Assembly (NCBI GenBank): GCA_007117275.1
Contig: SKGV01000116.1
Span: 1-9,569 of the forward strand
Source of the DNA: Methylophaga sp.
GTDB taxonomy: Bacteria > Pseudomonadota > Gammaproteobacteria > Nitrosococcales > Methylophagaceae
Length of the DNA stretch: 9,569 nucleotides
Direction: 5' to 3'
A model generated the notes under the pieces. That model searched no databases. It saw only the letters and a program-made list of their open reading frames with translations, and had not been told where the DNA came from. The translations under genes and the position numbers were made by a program. How positions within the stretch are numbered: position 1 is the stretch's first letter; each line of letters begins with the position of its first letter. Positions 1 through 6,550 of this stretch are shown piece by piece.

Positions 1-22
1 ACTGGCACAGCCTCTGGTCAGC

Positions 23-51
23 TGCACACACTTGGTTTTATAGCGTAAAAT
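23..51 (+). promoter_or_regulatory. Possible sigma70 promoter for the MFS gene
   Basis: TGCACA at 23-28 and TAAAAT at 46-51 are separated by 17 bases and lie just upstream of the transporter gene. The -10 is a good match and the -35 is weak (4 of 6). Transcription would begin near 58, which gives the ATG at 83 a leader of about 25 bases and leaves almost none for the TTG at 62. This is seen by eye only. Upstream sequence is cut off by the window edge, so a better promoter could lie outside. Confidence 0.3.
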
Positions 52-82
52 CCAGCGACTTTTGCAGCAGCTACTCACGTTA

Positions 83-1300
83 ATGACATCAAACACCCCA
101 ACAAGCTACGCCGACCTGCTTCGCAGTCATTACGGACTGATAGGCGTCGCCTTGCTTGCCATGTTCACCGGCAATATGGGGCAGAGCTTCTTTATCGGTC
201 TGTTTCAATCTGACATCATGACGCGTCTCGGTTTGAGCCTAAGCCAGTTTGGCAGCTTGTATGCTGGCATAACCATGCTGAGTGGTTTTCTAGTGCTGTA
301 CTTTGGCGGAAAACTTGACTGGATCCCGCCTAGGCAATATGCCTCGCTGGCTTTTCTGGCGCTCGCCAGCGGTGTGCTTATGCTAACGCTATCACCCTGG
401 TTAATCGTCAGCATGTTGGGGCTGGCACTGTTGCGTTTTTGCGGGCAAGGCTTAATGACCCATTTGGCCAGCACACTGGCAGCGCGAGAATTTCAGGCCA
501 ATCGAGGTCGAGCACTTGGCTTGGTTAGTTTGGGGATGCCGATGGGTGAAATTTTGCTGCCACCCCTGATGGCAGTCGCTATGATTTGGCTTCACTGGCG
601 ACAAGTCTGGTGGATATTGCTCAGCGTATTGATCATCTGCTGGCTGATTGCATTGTTTGCGGTCAACTGGCCTGATGCGCCACAAAACAAACAACAGGCT
701 AAACAGGCACAAGACACCGGCCAATCACCTACACGAGAATTACGCTTCTGGTTACTGATGCCGGTCTTGATGGCATTACCGATTGCGCTGACGGGTATTT
801 TTATCTTTCAAACGCAGATGATTGCGGATTTTGATGCCACTCTCACCACCTATGCCATTGCTCTGATGGCCATGGGCTTGAGCCGTTTTCCCGGCGCATT
901 GTTGGGTGGCCGATGGGTTGATGAGTTTGGGGTTGCCATGTTGGCCCGAGTGTATTTGTTACCCTTCGCGGCGGGATTAATGGTTGCCGCGCTTATCGGT
1001 GGCAACCTTGGCATCTGGCTGGTCATGCTGGGCGCAGGGCTATCACTTGGCATGCAGTCGCCCATCGGTGACAGCTTGCTGGTCAAAATATGGGGGCGCA
1101 ATTTTCTGGGGCGCTTACGCTCTGTCAAATCAGCGTTAATGGTGTTTTCAACAGGTGTCACGCCGGCGATTGTTGGCCTGGCTCTGGATGCTGGCATTCA
1201 CTTTCAAGCAATTCTCGCAGGCATGTTGTTATTTTTACTGCTGGCATGGTGCCTGGCATTGGCACCCATTGAAATCGCCAGCCAGTCAGCAGAACCCTAA
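83..1300 (+). CDS. Major facilitator superfamily (MFS) transporter
   Basis: This encodes a 405-residue inner-membrane protein with about twelve hydrophobic segments in two six-helix halves, the normal MFS length and layout. The halves are joined by a polar cytoplasmic loop around residues 197-222, rich in Lys, Gln and Asp. Family marks include GGRWVDEFG near residues 275-283, which resembles the MFS motif A between helices 8 and 9. The matching loop after helix 2 reads GGKLDW. A conserved-looking NRGRALGLVSLGMPMGE lies at about 140-156. The substrate cannot be read from the sequence; MFS carriers are usually proton-coupled secondary transporters. The frame is open back to a TTG at 62, but the ATG at 83 was chosen because it is a stronger start codon and suits the possible upstream promoter. 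Neither start has a clear Shine-Dalgarno. The gene stands alone and converges on the NnrU-family gene. Confidence 0.85.
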   Translation: MTSNTPTSYADLLRSHYGLIGVALLAMFTGNMGQSFFIGLFQSDIMTRLGLSLSQFGSLYAGITMLSGFLVLYFGGKLDWIPPRQYASLAFLALASGVLMLTLSPWLIVSMLGLALLRFCGQGLMTHLASTLAAREFQANRGRALGLVSLGMPMGEILLPPLMAVAMIWLHWRQVWWILLSVLIICWLIALFAVNWPDAPQNKQQAKQAQDTGQSPTRELRFWLLMPVLMALPIALTGIFIFQTQMIADFDATLTTYAIALMAMGLSRFPGALLGGRWVDEFGVAMLARVYLLPFAAGLMVAALIGGNLGIWLVMLGAGLSLGMQSPIGDSLLVKIWGRNFLGRLRSVKSALMVFSTGVTPAIVGLALDAGIHFQAILAGMLLFLLLAWCLALAPIEIASQSAEP

Positions 1301-1375
1301 AGCTGACAGCTATTTCATGCGAAACACACAGAAAAAGATGTCTCTCGTGAACACTCCGTGTGCTGGGTAGTTGAG

Positions 1376-1391
1376 TAAAGCCCGGGCTTTA
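1376..1391. repeat. 16-base perfect palindrome, possible weak terminator
   Basis: The perfect palindrome TAAAGCCCGGGCTTTA sits in the 123-base gap (1301-1423) between the convergent MFS and NnrU-family genes. Folded as RNA it gives a six-pair stem around CCGG, with A- and T-rich ends. Its position between two converging genes fits a shared terminator, but neither strand has a proper U tract after the stem, so termination would be weak. A protein binding site is the alternative. Nothing else stands out in the gap. Confidence 0.35.
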
Positions 1392-1423
1392 TCTATTGGC
1401 TTGCCTGCGATCTGCAGTTTCGA

Positions 1424-2005
1424 TTAGCCGCCAAAAGGTTTTACGCCAAACAAGGCCGCATGCAGATATAGTGCAAACACCTTCCACAACACCAGGCCTA
1501 CCACGATGACCAGAATGTCAGCTTTCAGCGTGCCCTCGGCACCGGTGATGCCAAGTCGTCGATCCCGGCGGCGCGATACCGCATAGTTGACCACAGACCA
1601 GACCAGAAAACTGCCGAACAGCAGCAAAGCAGCAACGGTGCCGTTGGCAAGCAAATGTGCCACCGCCCAAAGTTTGACCGCCAGCAACATTGGATGCCCG
1701 ACTTTCGCTTTGATTCGTGATGCAGGTAGATAGGTTGCCACCAGCAATACAAACGCCGGAATGGTCAACAATGCCGCAACATGTCTACTCCATACCGGTG
1801 CAACCCACAACATTTCAGGCGCAGCTTTGCTGGCTGAGTAGCCCACCACAATCAGCCACAGACCAATTAGCGCAATCAACGCATAAAAAGCCTTCCATTT
1901 CAAAACACCATGTTTAGCGATTTGAACAGTGCGCCAGTCATCGGCAAAAATTCTAATCGAATGCACCCCAAGAAACAGGATAAGGCCGGCCAGCAGTGTC
2001 AGCAT
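1424..2005 (-). CDS. NnrU-family integral membrane protein
   Basis: This encodes a 193-residue polytopic inner-membrane protein with about six hydrophobic segments (near residues 1-16, 38-57, 75-93, 105-118, 121-143 and 163-186). The stretch HPMLLAVKLWAVAHLLANG at 104-122 is the hallmark of the NnrU family (Pfam NnrU). It is followed by a small-residue helix and a basic loop (RRRDRR, 145-150). NnrU was named from denitrification gene clusters and is homologous to plant 15-cis-zeta-carotene isomerase Z-ISO, a heme b protein with histidine ligands. Histidines at 15, 75, 104, 117 and 182 are candidates for a similar role, which is inference. A Shine-Dalgarno GGAG lies seven bases before the ATG. 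No denitrification or carotenoid gene is visible nearby. I am sure of the family but not of the function. Confidence 0.88.
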   Translation of the reverse strand: MLTLLAGLILFLGVHSIRIFADDWRTVQIAKHGVLKWKAFYALIALIGLWLIVVGYSASKAAPEMLWVAPVWSRHVAALLTIPAFVLLVATYLPASRIKAKVGHPMLLAVKLWAVAHLLANGTVAALLLFGSFLVWSVVNYAVSRRRDRRLGITGAEGTLKADILVIVVGLVLWKVFALYLHAALFGVKPFGG

Positions 2006-2173
2006 AGTAAACTCCAGATGGTTGATTCAAATTGTTCACTACACTTTAGCCTGTTAAGCCTTTGAAGTCTCCTCTCTTGAAAAGCGTCTGATAGTTATCT
2101 TTACAATGCTTTACCAAATCGGTTGTGGCTGTTTTGATGAAGGTGGCAGCTCACCACCGGATGTCGGCGATGA
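2006..2173. other. Intergenic region between rep and the NnrU-family gene
   Basis: This 168-base gap lies between two minus-strand genes. It should hold the rep terminator and the promoter of the NnrU-family gene. The only clear fold is GGTGG (2142-2146) with CCACC (2154-2158) around a seven-base loop, just past the rep stop. It has no U tract on the minus strand, so it is at best a weak terminator. I could not pick a convincing minus-strand promoter by eye. The 168-base distance suggests the two genes are transcribed separately. Confidence 0.4.
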
Positions 2174-4186
2174 TTATTTAAGCAAGGAGCGAATATTGGA
2201 TAAATGCGCTTTGCCGCGTTGTTTGCGCTCTTGCGGATCTACCTGAGTTTTTTCGTTCATCCAGATAAGATCTTCAGCTGGCAGTTCGCGCAAAAAGCGG
2301 CTTTCTTCGCAGTCCATACGCTCACCGTAGCGTTTACGACTGTTAGCCATGGTCATCACCAGACTGCGTTGCGCGCGGGTGATGCCAACATAGGTCAGGC
2401 GACGTTCTTCTTCAATGGCGTCAATTTCAATGCTGTTGCGATGCGGCAGAATTTCTTCTTCCATACCGATCATAATCACATGAGGAAACTCTAATCCTTT
2501 GGCAGCGTGCAGTGTCATCAGATGCAGGGCATCAGCTTCGTTTTCATCTTCCTGCCGATCCAAAATATCCATCAAGGTCAGGCGCGCGGCGATATCGCCA
2601 ATGCTTTTTTCCTCGGTGTCCTGCTCCATCAGGCGTTCAATCCAGTTGATAAGTTCAAAGACGTTTTCCATGCGTCGTTCGGCTTTATTGGGATCGCCAC
2701 TGGTTTCCTCCAGCCAGCCTCGATAGTCAATTTCTTCCACCATGTCCTTGATGGCATCCAGCAAGTTACCGCGTACCGCCCGATCGGCAATATCAACCAG
2801 CCAGCGGCTAAAGACATCAAGGTTTTGTGTCGCCTTGGTGGATAACTGTTCAGCCAGTCCCATTTCAAAGCAAGCACCAAACAGACTGGTATTGCGTTTG
2901 GCGGCATAGTCGCCCAGTGCCTGCAATGTCGAGGCACCAATGCCGCGCCGTGGCGTGTTAATTATCCGCAAAAAGGCATTATCGTCATCCTGATTAGCCA
3001 GCAAGCGCAGGTAAGCCATAATATCTTTGACTTCGACCCGTGAGAAAAACGAGGTACCACCGGTCAGAAAATAGGGCACATTATGTTGGCGCAAGACCTT
3101 CTCAATGGGTCGTGACTGATGATTACTGCGATAGAGGATGGCGTAATCTCTGAAGCTCGACTGATGGGTGAGCTTGTGATACAGCAGTTCAGAAACGACT
3201 TTTTCAGCTTCATGCTCATCATCACGACAACCAATGATGCGGATCGGATCGCCCTCACCCATGGCACTCCATAACTGCTTTTCAAATACATGTGGGTTAT
3301 GGCTTATCAGCCTGTTAGCAACTCGCAGAATACGGCCCATGGAACGGTAATTCTGCTCCAGTTTGATCAGTTTGATGCGCGTGAAATCACTACTGAGTTG
3401 CGCCAGATTTTCCGGTCGAGCACCACGCCAGGAATACACCGATTGATCATCATCACCTACCACGGTGAGTTTTTCGCGGATACCAACCAGTTGCTTGACC
3501 AGTTCATACTGGCAGCCGTTGGTATCCTGATATTCGTCGACTAATAGATAGTGAATCTTGGCCTGCCATTTCTGCAACACTTCAGTGTGCTCACGAAACA
3601 TCAGCACGGGCTGCAAAATGAGATCATCAAAATCAACAGCGTTATAGGCTTTTAATGCTTGCACATAACGTGGGTAAATCTGTGCGGCATAGTGTTGTTG
3701 GGCACCATCGGCAAGCTGCTCAGCCTGGGCGGGCAGCACCAGTTGGTTTTTCCATTCTGAGATATGTGTTTGCACTTGCTGGGCATGGTCACTGTCGGCC
3801 GCAAAGTCACGGCCCATCAAGTCCCTGAGCACAGCTAAGCTGTCATGCGCGTCAAAAATGGAAAAGCCACTTCGATAGCCCAGCGATTTGCCATCACGAC
3901 GCAGAATATTTAGCCCCAGGGTGTGAAAGGTTGACACCATCAAACCTCGAGTAGAACTGCGTTTGTCGGCCATCAGTTCGGCCACTCGGCTTTTCATTTC
4001 CCGCGCCGCTTTATTGGTGAAGGTAACGGCTGCAATGTGGCTGGCCTTGATATCGCAATGTTCAATCAGATAGGCGATTTTTCGGGTAATGACGCGTGTT
4101 TTACCACTACCGGCGCCGGCCAAGACTAATAAAGGTCCGTCGATGTAACGCACAGCTTCCCGCTGTTGCGGATTTAGATCATTCAC
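2174..4186 (-). CDS. rep: ATP-dependent DNA helicase Rep (superfamily 1, 3'-5')
   Basis: Rep is a single-strand translocase and 3'-5' helicase that travels with the replisome, removes bound protein ahead of the fork and helps restart stalled forks. At 670 residues it matches E. coli Rep (673) and resembles it throughout. All superfamily 1 motifs are intact: Walker A AGAGSGKT (23-30), Ia TFTNKAAREM (55-64), II LVDEYQDTN (215-223), III VVGDDDQSVYSWRGA (242-256), IV LEQNYRS (276-282), V LMTLHAAKGLEF (556-567) and VI YVGITRAQ (599-606). The end, with FLRELPAEDLIW at 631-642, follows Rep rather than UvrD; in E. coli the extreme Rep C terminus contacts DnaB. The start is a GTG with no visible Shine-Dalgarno, six bases after the comM stop and in the comM frame. 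Translation therefore probably depends on ribosomes finishing comM. UvrD and PcrA were considered, but length and C terminus favour Rep. Confidence 0.96.
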   Translation of the reverse strand: MNDLNPQQREAVRYIDGPLLVLAGAGSGKTRVITRKIAYLIEHCDIKASHIAAVTFTNKAAREMKSRVAELMADKRSSTRGLMVSTFHTLGLNILRRDGKSLGYRSGFSIFDAHDSLAVLRDLMGRDFAADSDHAQQVQTHISEWKNQLVLPAQAEQLADGAQQHYAAQIYPRYVQALKAYNAVDFDDLILQPVLMFREHTEVLQKWQAKIHYLLVDEYQDTNGCQYELVKQLVGIREKLTVVGDDDQSVYSWRGARPENLAQLSSDFTRIKLIKLEQNYRSMGRILRVANRLISHNPHVFEKQLWSAMGEGDPIRIIGCRDDEHEAEKVVSELLYHKLTHQSSFRDYAILYRSNHQSRPIEKVLRQHNVPYFLTGGTSFFSRVEVKDIMAYLRLLANQDDDNAFLRIINTPRRGIGASTLQALGDYAAKRNTSLFGACFEMGLAEQLSTKATQNLDVFSRWLVDIADRAVRGNLLDAIKDMVEEIDYRGWLEETSGDPNKAERRMENVFELINWIERLMEQDTEEKSIGDIAARLTLMDILDRQEDENEADALHLMTLHAAKGLEFPHVIMIGMEEEILPHRNSIEIDAIEEERRLTYVGITRAQRSLVMTMANSRKRYGERMDCEESRFLRELPAEDLIWMNEKTQVDPQERKQRGKAHLSNIRSLLK

Positions 4187-4192
4187 AAATAT

Positions 4193-5695
4193 CTAGAAAC
4201 TCGTATCGAGGCGGCGATAGCCAATCGCCTCGGAAAGATGGCTGGTCTGGATAGAATCACTGTCTGACAAATCGGCAATGGTTCGCGCCACCCGCAGAAT
4301 CCGATGATAGGCGCGTGCTGACAGGCCCAATTTATTGATCGCCTGTTCCAGCAACTGAAAATTCTGGTCAGACAGGGCGCACACATGCTCCAGTTCTTTG
4401 TGTTGCAAATTGACATTGGGCTTGCCACTGCGTTGAAGTTGTCTGTCTCGGGCATTGATTACCCGCTGTCTGACTTGCGCACTGGATTCAGGTAAAGGCT
4501 CATCAGCATGAGGCCGCAATAGCTTTTTATCCACTGCAGGGACTTCCATTAACACATCAATTCTATCCAGCAAAGGGCCTGAGATTTTAGCACGGTATCG
4601 ACGTATCTGGTCGGCTGTGCAATGACATATAGCCTGCCCCAGATAACCGCAAGGACACGGATTCATGGCGGCCACCAATTGAAAACGTGATGGAAATTCT
4701 GCTTGTTGTGCAGCGCGCGACACCATAATGCGCCCCGACTCAATGGGCTCACGCAACACTTCAAGCACTTTACGATCAAATTCCGGCAATTCATCCAAAA
4801 ACAATACGCCGTTGTGCGCCAGAGAAATTTCGCCGGGTTTGGGCTGACTGCCGCCACCCACCAAGGCCACAGCAGAAGCCGTATGATGTGGCGATCTAAA
4901 GGGTCTTTGGCGCCACGTTTCCACAGCAAAGCCCTGACTCGATATTGAATGTAATGTGGCCGTTTCTATGGCTTCTGTTTCACTCATGGGTGGCAATATG
5001 CCTGGCAATCGACTGGCCAGCATGGTTTTTCCGGTGCCCGGTGGTCCGGAAAACAACAGGCTATGACCTCCTGCAGCGGCAATTTCCAGGGCTCTGCGAG
5101 CACTTGCCTGACCTCGAACATCACTTAAATCTGGATACTGAGGTGTTAAATCCTGCAGCTGTGGCTCAAGCGAAGCCAAACGTTGCTGTTGATGCAGATG
5201 AGCACATACCTCAAGCAAATGCCCAGCAGCATAACTCTCTCCCTGTTCACACAATGCGGCTTCTTTGGCATTGTCTTGCGGCACCAATAACTGCCGTTGC
5301 GCTCCAGCACAGGCCAACACAGTAGGCAACACGCCCCGTACGGGTCTAAGTTCACCTCCCAGACCGAGTTCGCCAATAAACTCCATAGTATCCAAAGAAT
5401 CGACTGGAATTTGTCCGGAAGCTGCCAAGATTCCAAGCGCAATCGGCAAGTCAAAACGACCGCCCTCTTTCGGTAAATCGGCAGGTGCCAGATTGATGGT
5501 GATACGCTGCTGTGGAAACTGGAAACGCGAGTTAATGATGGCCGAGCGAACCCGATCCTTACTTTCCTTGACGGCGGTTTCGGCCATGCCGACGATGGAT
5601 AGGCTCGGCAGTCCATTGGATAGATGAACTTCGACCGTGACTGGCTGTGCCTGAATACCGGTCAAAGCCCGGCTGTGAACCTTTGCAATACCCAT
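4193..5695 (-). CDS. comM: ComM/YifB family Mg chelatase-like AAA+ ATPase
   Basis: ComM is a hexameric AAA+ branch-migration helicase that promotes integration of single-stranded DNA during natural transformation; it is widespread also in bacteria not known to be competent. The 500 residues show an N-terminal Lon-protease-like (ChlI) domain, with TVEVHLSNGLPSLSIVG at about 20-36 and INLAPADLPKEGGRFDLP at 67-84. The AAA+ core carries Walker A GPPGTGKT (217-224), RPFRSPHHTAS (264-274) and Walker B GVLFLDELPEF (296-306). A four-cysteine insert has C347, C349, C357 and C359 (CxC-x7-CxC), probably a zinc site. A Mg chelatase C-terminal helical domain follows (about 402-497). The ATG has a purine-rich Shine-Dalgarno, AAGGAAAGGAAA directly before it. 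The gene is first in a two-gene unit with rep. The name YifB refers to the same family. Confidence 0.95.
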   Translation of the reverse strand: MGIAKVHSRALTGIQAQPVTVEVHLSNGLPSLSIVGMAETAVKESKDRVRSAIINSRFQFPQQRITINLAPADLPKEGGRFDLPIALGILAASGQIPVDSLDTMEFIGELGLGGELRPVRGVLPTVLACAGAQRQLLVPQDNAKEAALCEQGESYAAGHLLEVCAHLHQQQRLASLEPQLQDLTPQYPDLSDVRGQASARRALEIAAAGGHSLLFSGPPGTGKTMLASRLPGILPPMSETEAIETATLHSISSQGFAVETWRQRPFRSPHHTASAVALVGGGSQPKPGEISLAHNGVLFLDELPEFDRKVLEVLREPIESGRIMVSRAAQQAEFPSRFQLVAAMNPCPCGYLGQAICHCTADQIRRYRAKISGPLLDRIDVLMEVPAVDKKLLRPHADEPLPESSAQVRQRVINARDRQLQRSGKPNVNLQHKELEHVCALSDQNFQLLEQAINKLGLSARAYHRILRVARTIADLSDSDSIQTSHLSEAIGYRRLDTSF

Positions 5696-5730
5696 TTTCC
5701 TTTCCTTGGACTTTAGCGCTTATCAAGGCA

Positions 5731-5758
5731 AGCATACCCGGCATTCTGGGTTTGTCCA
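5731..5758 (-). promoter_or_regulatory. Possible promoter for comM-rep
   Basis: On the minus strand, TGGACA (5758-5753) and TATGCT (5736-5731) are separated by 16 bases, a fair sigma70 pair. It lies between the terminator-like hairpin that closes the ubiK-ppnP unit and the comM start. Transcription would begin near 5724, leaving a leader of about 28 bases with the purine-rich ribosome site at its end. The placement supports comM-rep being its own transcription unit. It was judged by eye. Confidence 0.38.
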
Positions 5759-5780
5759 GCCTAGCAGAAGATGCGGCATT

Positions 5781-5815
5781 AAAACCGTCAGCTGCGAGAA
5801 GCTGACGATTTTTTG
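5781..5815. terminator. Bidirectional rho-independent terminator
   Basis: CGTCAGCT (5786-5793) pairs perfectly with AGCTGACG (5800-5807) around the six-base loop GCGAGA. After one C/A mismatch the stem continues as AAAA (5781-5784) against TTTT (5809-5812). On the plus strand the stem is followed by ATTTTTTG. On the minus strand the stem is followed by GTTTT. It begins 13 bases beyond the ppnP stop, so it most likely ends the ubiK-ppnP transcript. The stronger U tract faces the plus strand and would stop antisense transcription leaving comM. Confidence 0.8.
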
Positions 5816-5827
5816 TTTGCGCGCTTA

Positions 5828-6142
5828 TCAATCAAAATAGCTACAGCAGTAATCCACCAATTGCGTGATTTTAAGGTCAAAGGAGGCATTGGCTGGCACG
5901 CTAAATGACTGTCCCGCCTCAATGTGACACCACTGTGTTTCATCTCTGAGTCGGTAATCCAGTGTGCCAGCCATAATTTCCATTAATTCTGCTTTTTCGG
6001 TGCCAAAGGTGTAATCGCCGGGCATCATGATGCCGAGGGTTTTATAGCTGCCATCGGTAAACGTCACTTTACGGCTGGTCACCTTGCCATCAAAGTACAC
6101 ATTGGATTCACGGGTTACCGTGACATTCTCAAATACAGACAT
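5828..6142 (-). CDS. ppnP: Pyrimidine/purine nucleoside phosphorylase PpnP
   Basis: PpnP (formerly YaiE, DUF1255) is a small cupin-fold enzyme that cleaves several nucleosides with phosphate to the free base and ribose 1-phosphate; it acts in cytosolic nucleoside salvage. The 104 residues contain the family stretch VYFDGKVTSRKVTF (15-28), then GIMMPGDYTFGT (37-48), LMEIMAG (53-59) and FSVPANASFDLKI (80-92), ending in DYCCSY (97-102). It is about ten residues longer than the E. coli protein (94) because of the N terminus MSVFENVTVTRESN, an extension I recall as common in proteobacterial members. The ATG lies nine bases after the ubiK stop, with AAGAGAG across that stop as a possible ribosome site. 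It is therefore probably second in a ubiK-ppnP operon, followed by the hairpin terminator. Confidence 0.94.
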   Translation of the reverse strand: MSVFENVTVTRESNVYFDGKVTSRKVTFTDGSYKTLGIMMPGDYTFGTEKAELMEIMAGTLDYRLRDETQWCHIEAGQSFSVPANASFDLKITQLVDYCCSYFD

Positions 6143-6151
6143 AGGGCTCTC

Positions 6152-6403
6152 TTATTCAGGATGGTGAATTTGTTCAAGTTCAGCAACACGCTTTTCCAGT
6201 GCTTCCAGCTTTTCGCGGGTGCGTAATAGTACTTGAGTTTGCACCTCAAATTCCTCACGCGTCACCAGATCCAACTTGTTCAAGGTGCTGCTCAGTGCCG
6301 AGCGCAAATTTTTCTGCGCATCATCACGCATCTGCAACAAACCGGGTGGCATGGCGTTGGTGAGTGTGTCGATGATTTCGTCAAACTTTTTCGGATCAAT
6401 CAT
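6152..6403 (-). CDS. ubiK: Ubiquinone biosynthesis accessory factor UbiK
   Basis: UbiK (formerly YqiC, BMFP family) is a small accessory protein needed for efficient aerobic ubiquinone synthesis. In enterobacteria it binds UbiJ and lipids and supports the Ubi enzyme complex. The 83 residues begin with the family N terminus MIDPKKFDEIIDTL. They continue through an amphipathic helix with PPGLLQMRDDAQKNLRSAL (19-37) and end in a coiled coil (about 47-79) with heptad Leu, Val and Glu, for example LRTREKLEALEKRVAELE. The length is close to that of the E. coli protein. A strong ribosome site GAGGATA lies just before the ATG. The gene is first in a minus-strand pair with ppnP and is transcribed away from zapG. 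Confidence 0.94.
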   Translation of the reverse strand: MIDPKKFDEIIDTLTNAMPPGLLQMRDDAQKNLRSALSSTLNKLDLVTREEFEVQTQVLLRTREKLEALEKRVAELEQIHHPE

Positions 6404-6439
6404 GGTATATCCTCACAAAACTGTCATTTAATTAAGGCT

Positions 6440-6467
6440 ATTCTACGGCAATCATTGCCGCTGTGAA
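6440..6467 (-). promoter_or_regulatory. Predicted ubiK-ppnP promoter with spacer palindrome
   Basis: On the minus strand, TTCACA (6467-6462) and TAGAAT (6445-6440) each match the sigma70 consensus at five of six positions, with a 16-base spacer. A start near 6433 would give a leader of about 30 bases ending in the GAGGATA ribosome site. The spacer is almost entirely one palindrome, CGGCAAT-C-ATTGCCG on the plus strand at 6446-6460, which touches the -10 and leaves one base before the -35. A regulator bound there would block or reshape the promoter. The promoter call is fair; the operator role is inference. Confidence 0.5.
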
Positions 6468-6490
6468 TGTTGTTAAGACGCAGGGTCTGT

Positions 6491-6519
6491 TTGCGATGGT
6501 TCCGCTTGCACGTTATGCT
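6491..6519 (+). promoter_or_regulatory. Predicted zapG promoter
   Basis: TTGCGA (6491-6496) and TATGCT (6514-6519) have the ideal 17-base spacing and lie upstream of the zapG start. Transcription from about 6526 would give a leader of about 25 bases containing the GAGG ribosome site at 6541-6544. This supports starting zapG at 6551, because the upstream TTG at 6467 would lie before the promoter. It was judged by eye. Confidence 0.42.
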
Positions 6520-6550
6520 TTGCTGGGTAAAACTTTTTCTGAGGTCTGTC

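Noticed and set aside
62..82. TTG start that would extend the MFS protein by seven residues
   Set aside because: The ATG at 83 is the stronger start codon, and the possible promoter would leave almost no leader before the TTG. Neither has a clear ribosome site, so this stays uncertain.
2142..2158. GGTGG/CCACC hairpin after rep as a terminator
   Set aside because: Five pairs, a seven-base loop and no U tract on the minus strand; noted only in the gap description.
2106..2246. Plus-strand small ORF of 46 codons with several cysteines, reaching into the end of rep
   Set aside because: No ribosome site, half of it is antisense to rep, and the protein resembles nothing I recognise.
4183..5627. 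Long alternative-frame ORFs on both strands inside comM, and similar ones inside rep and recD
   Set aside because: The ComM, Rep and RecD frames carry all conserved motifs; the others have low-complexity, Cys-, Trp- or Arg-rich translations typical of shadows.
5559..5831. Minus-strand 90-codon ORF spanning the comM-ppnP gap and the start of comM
   Set aside because: It runs through the terminator hairpin and out of frame through the conserved comM N terminus, so it is a shadow.
6467..6550. TTG-initiated N-terminal extension of zapG with an arginine- and cysteine-rich 28-residue segment
   Set aside because: It would precede the predicted zapG promoter, lacks a ribosome site and is not like the family N terminus. 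The ATG at 6551 has GAGG at correct spacing.
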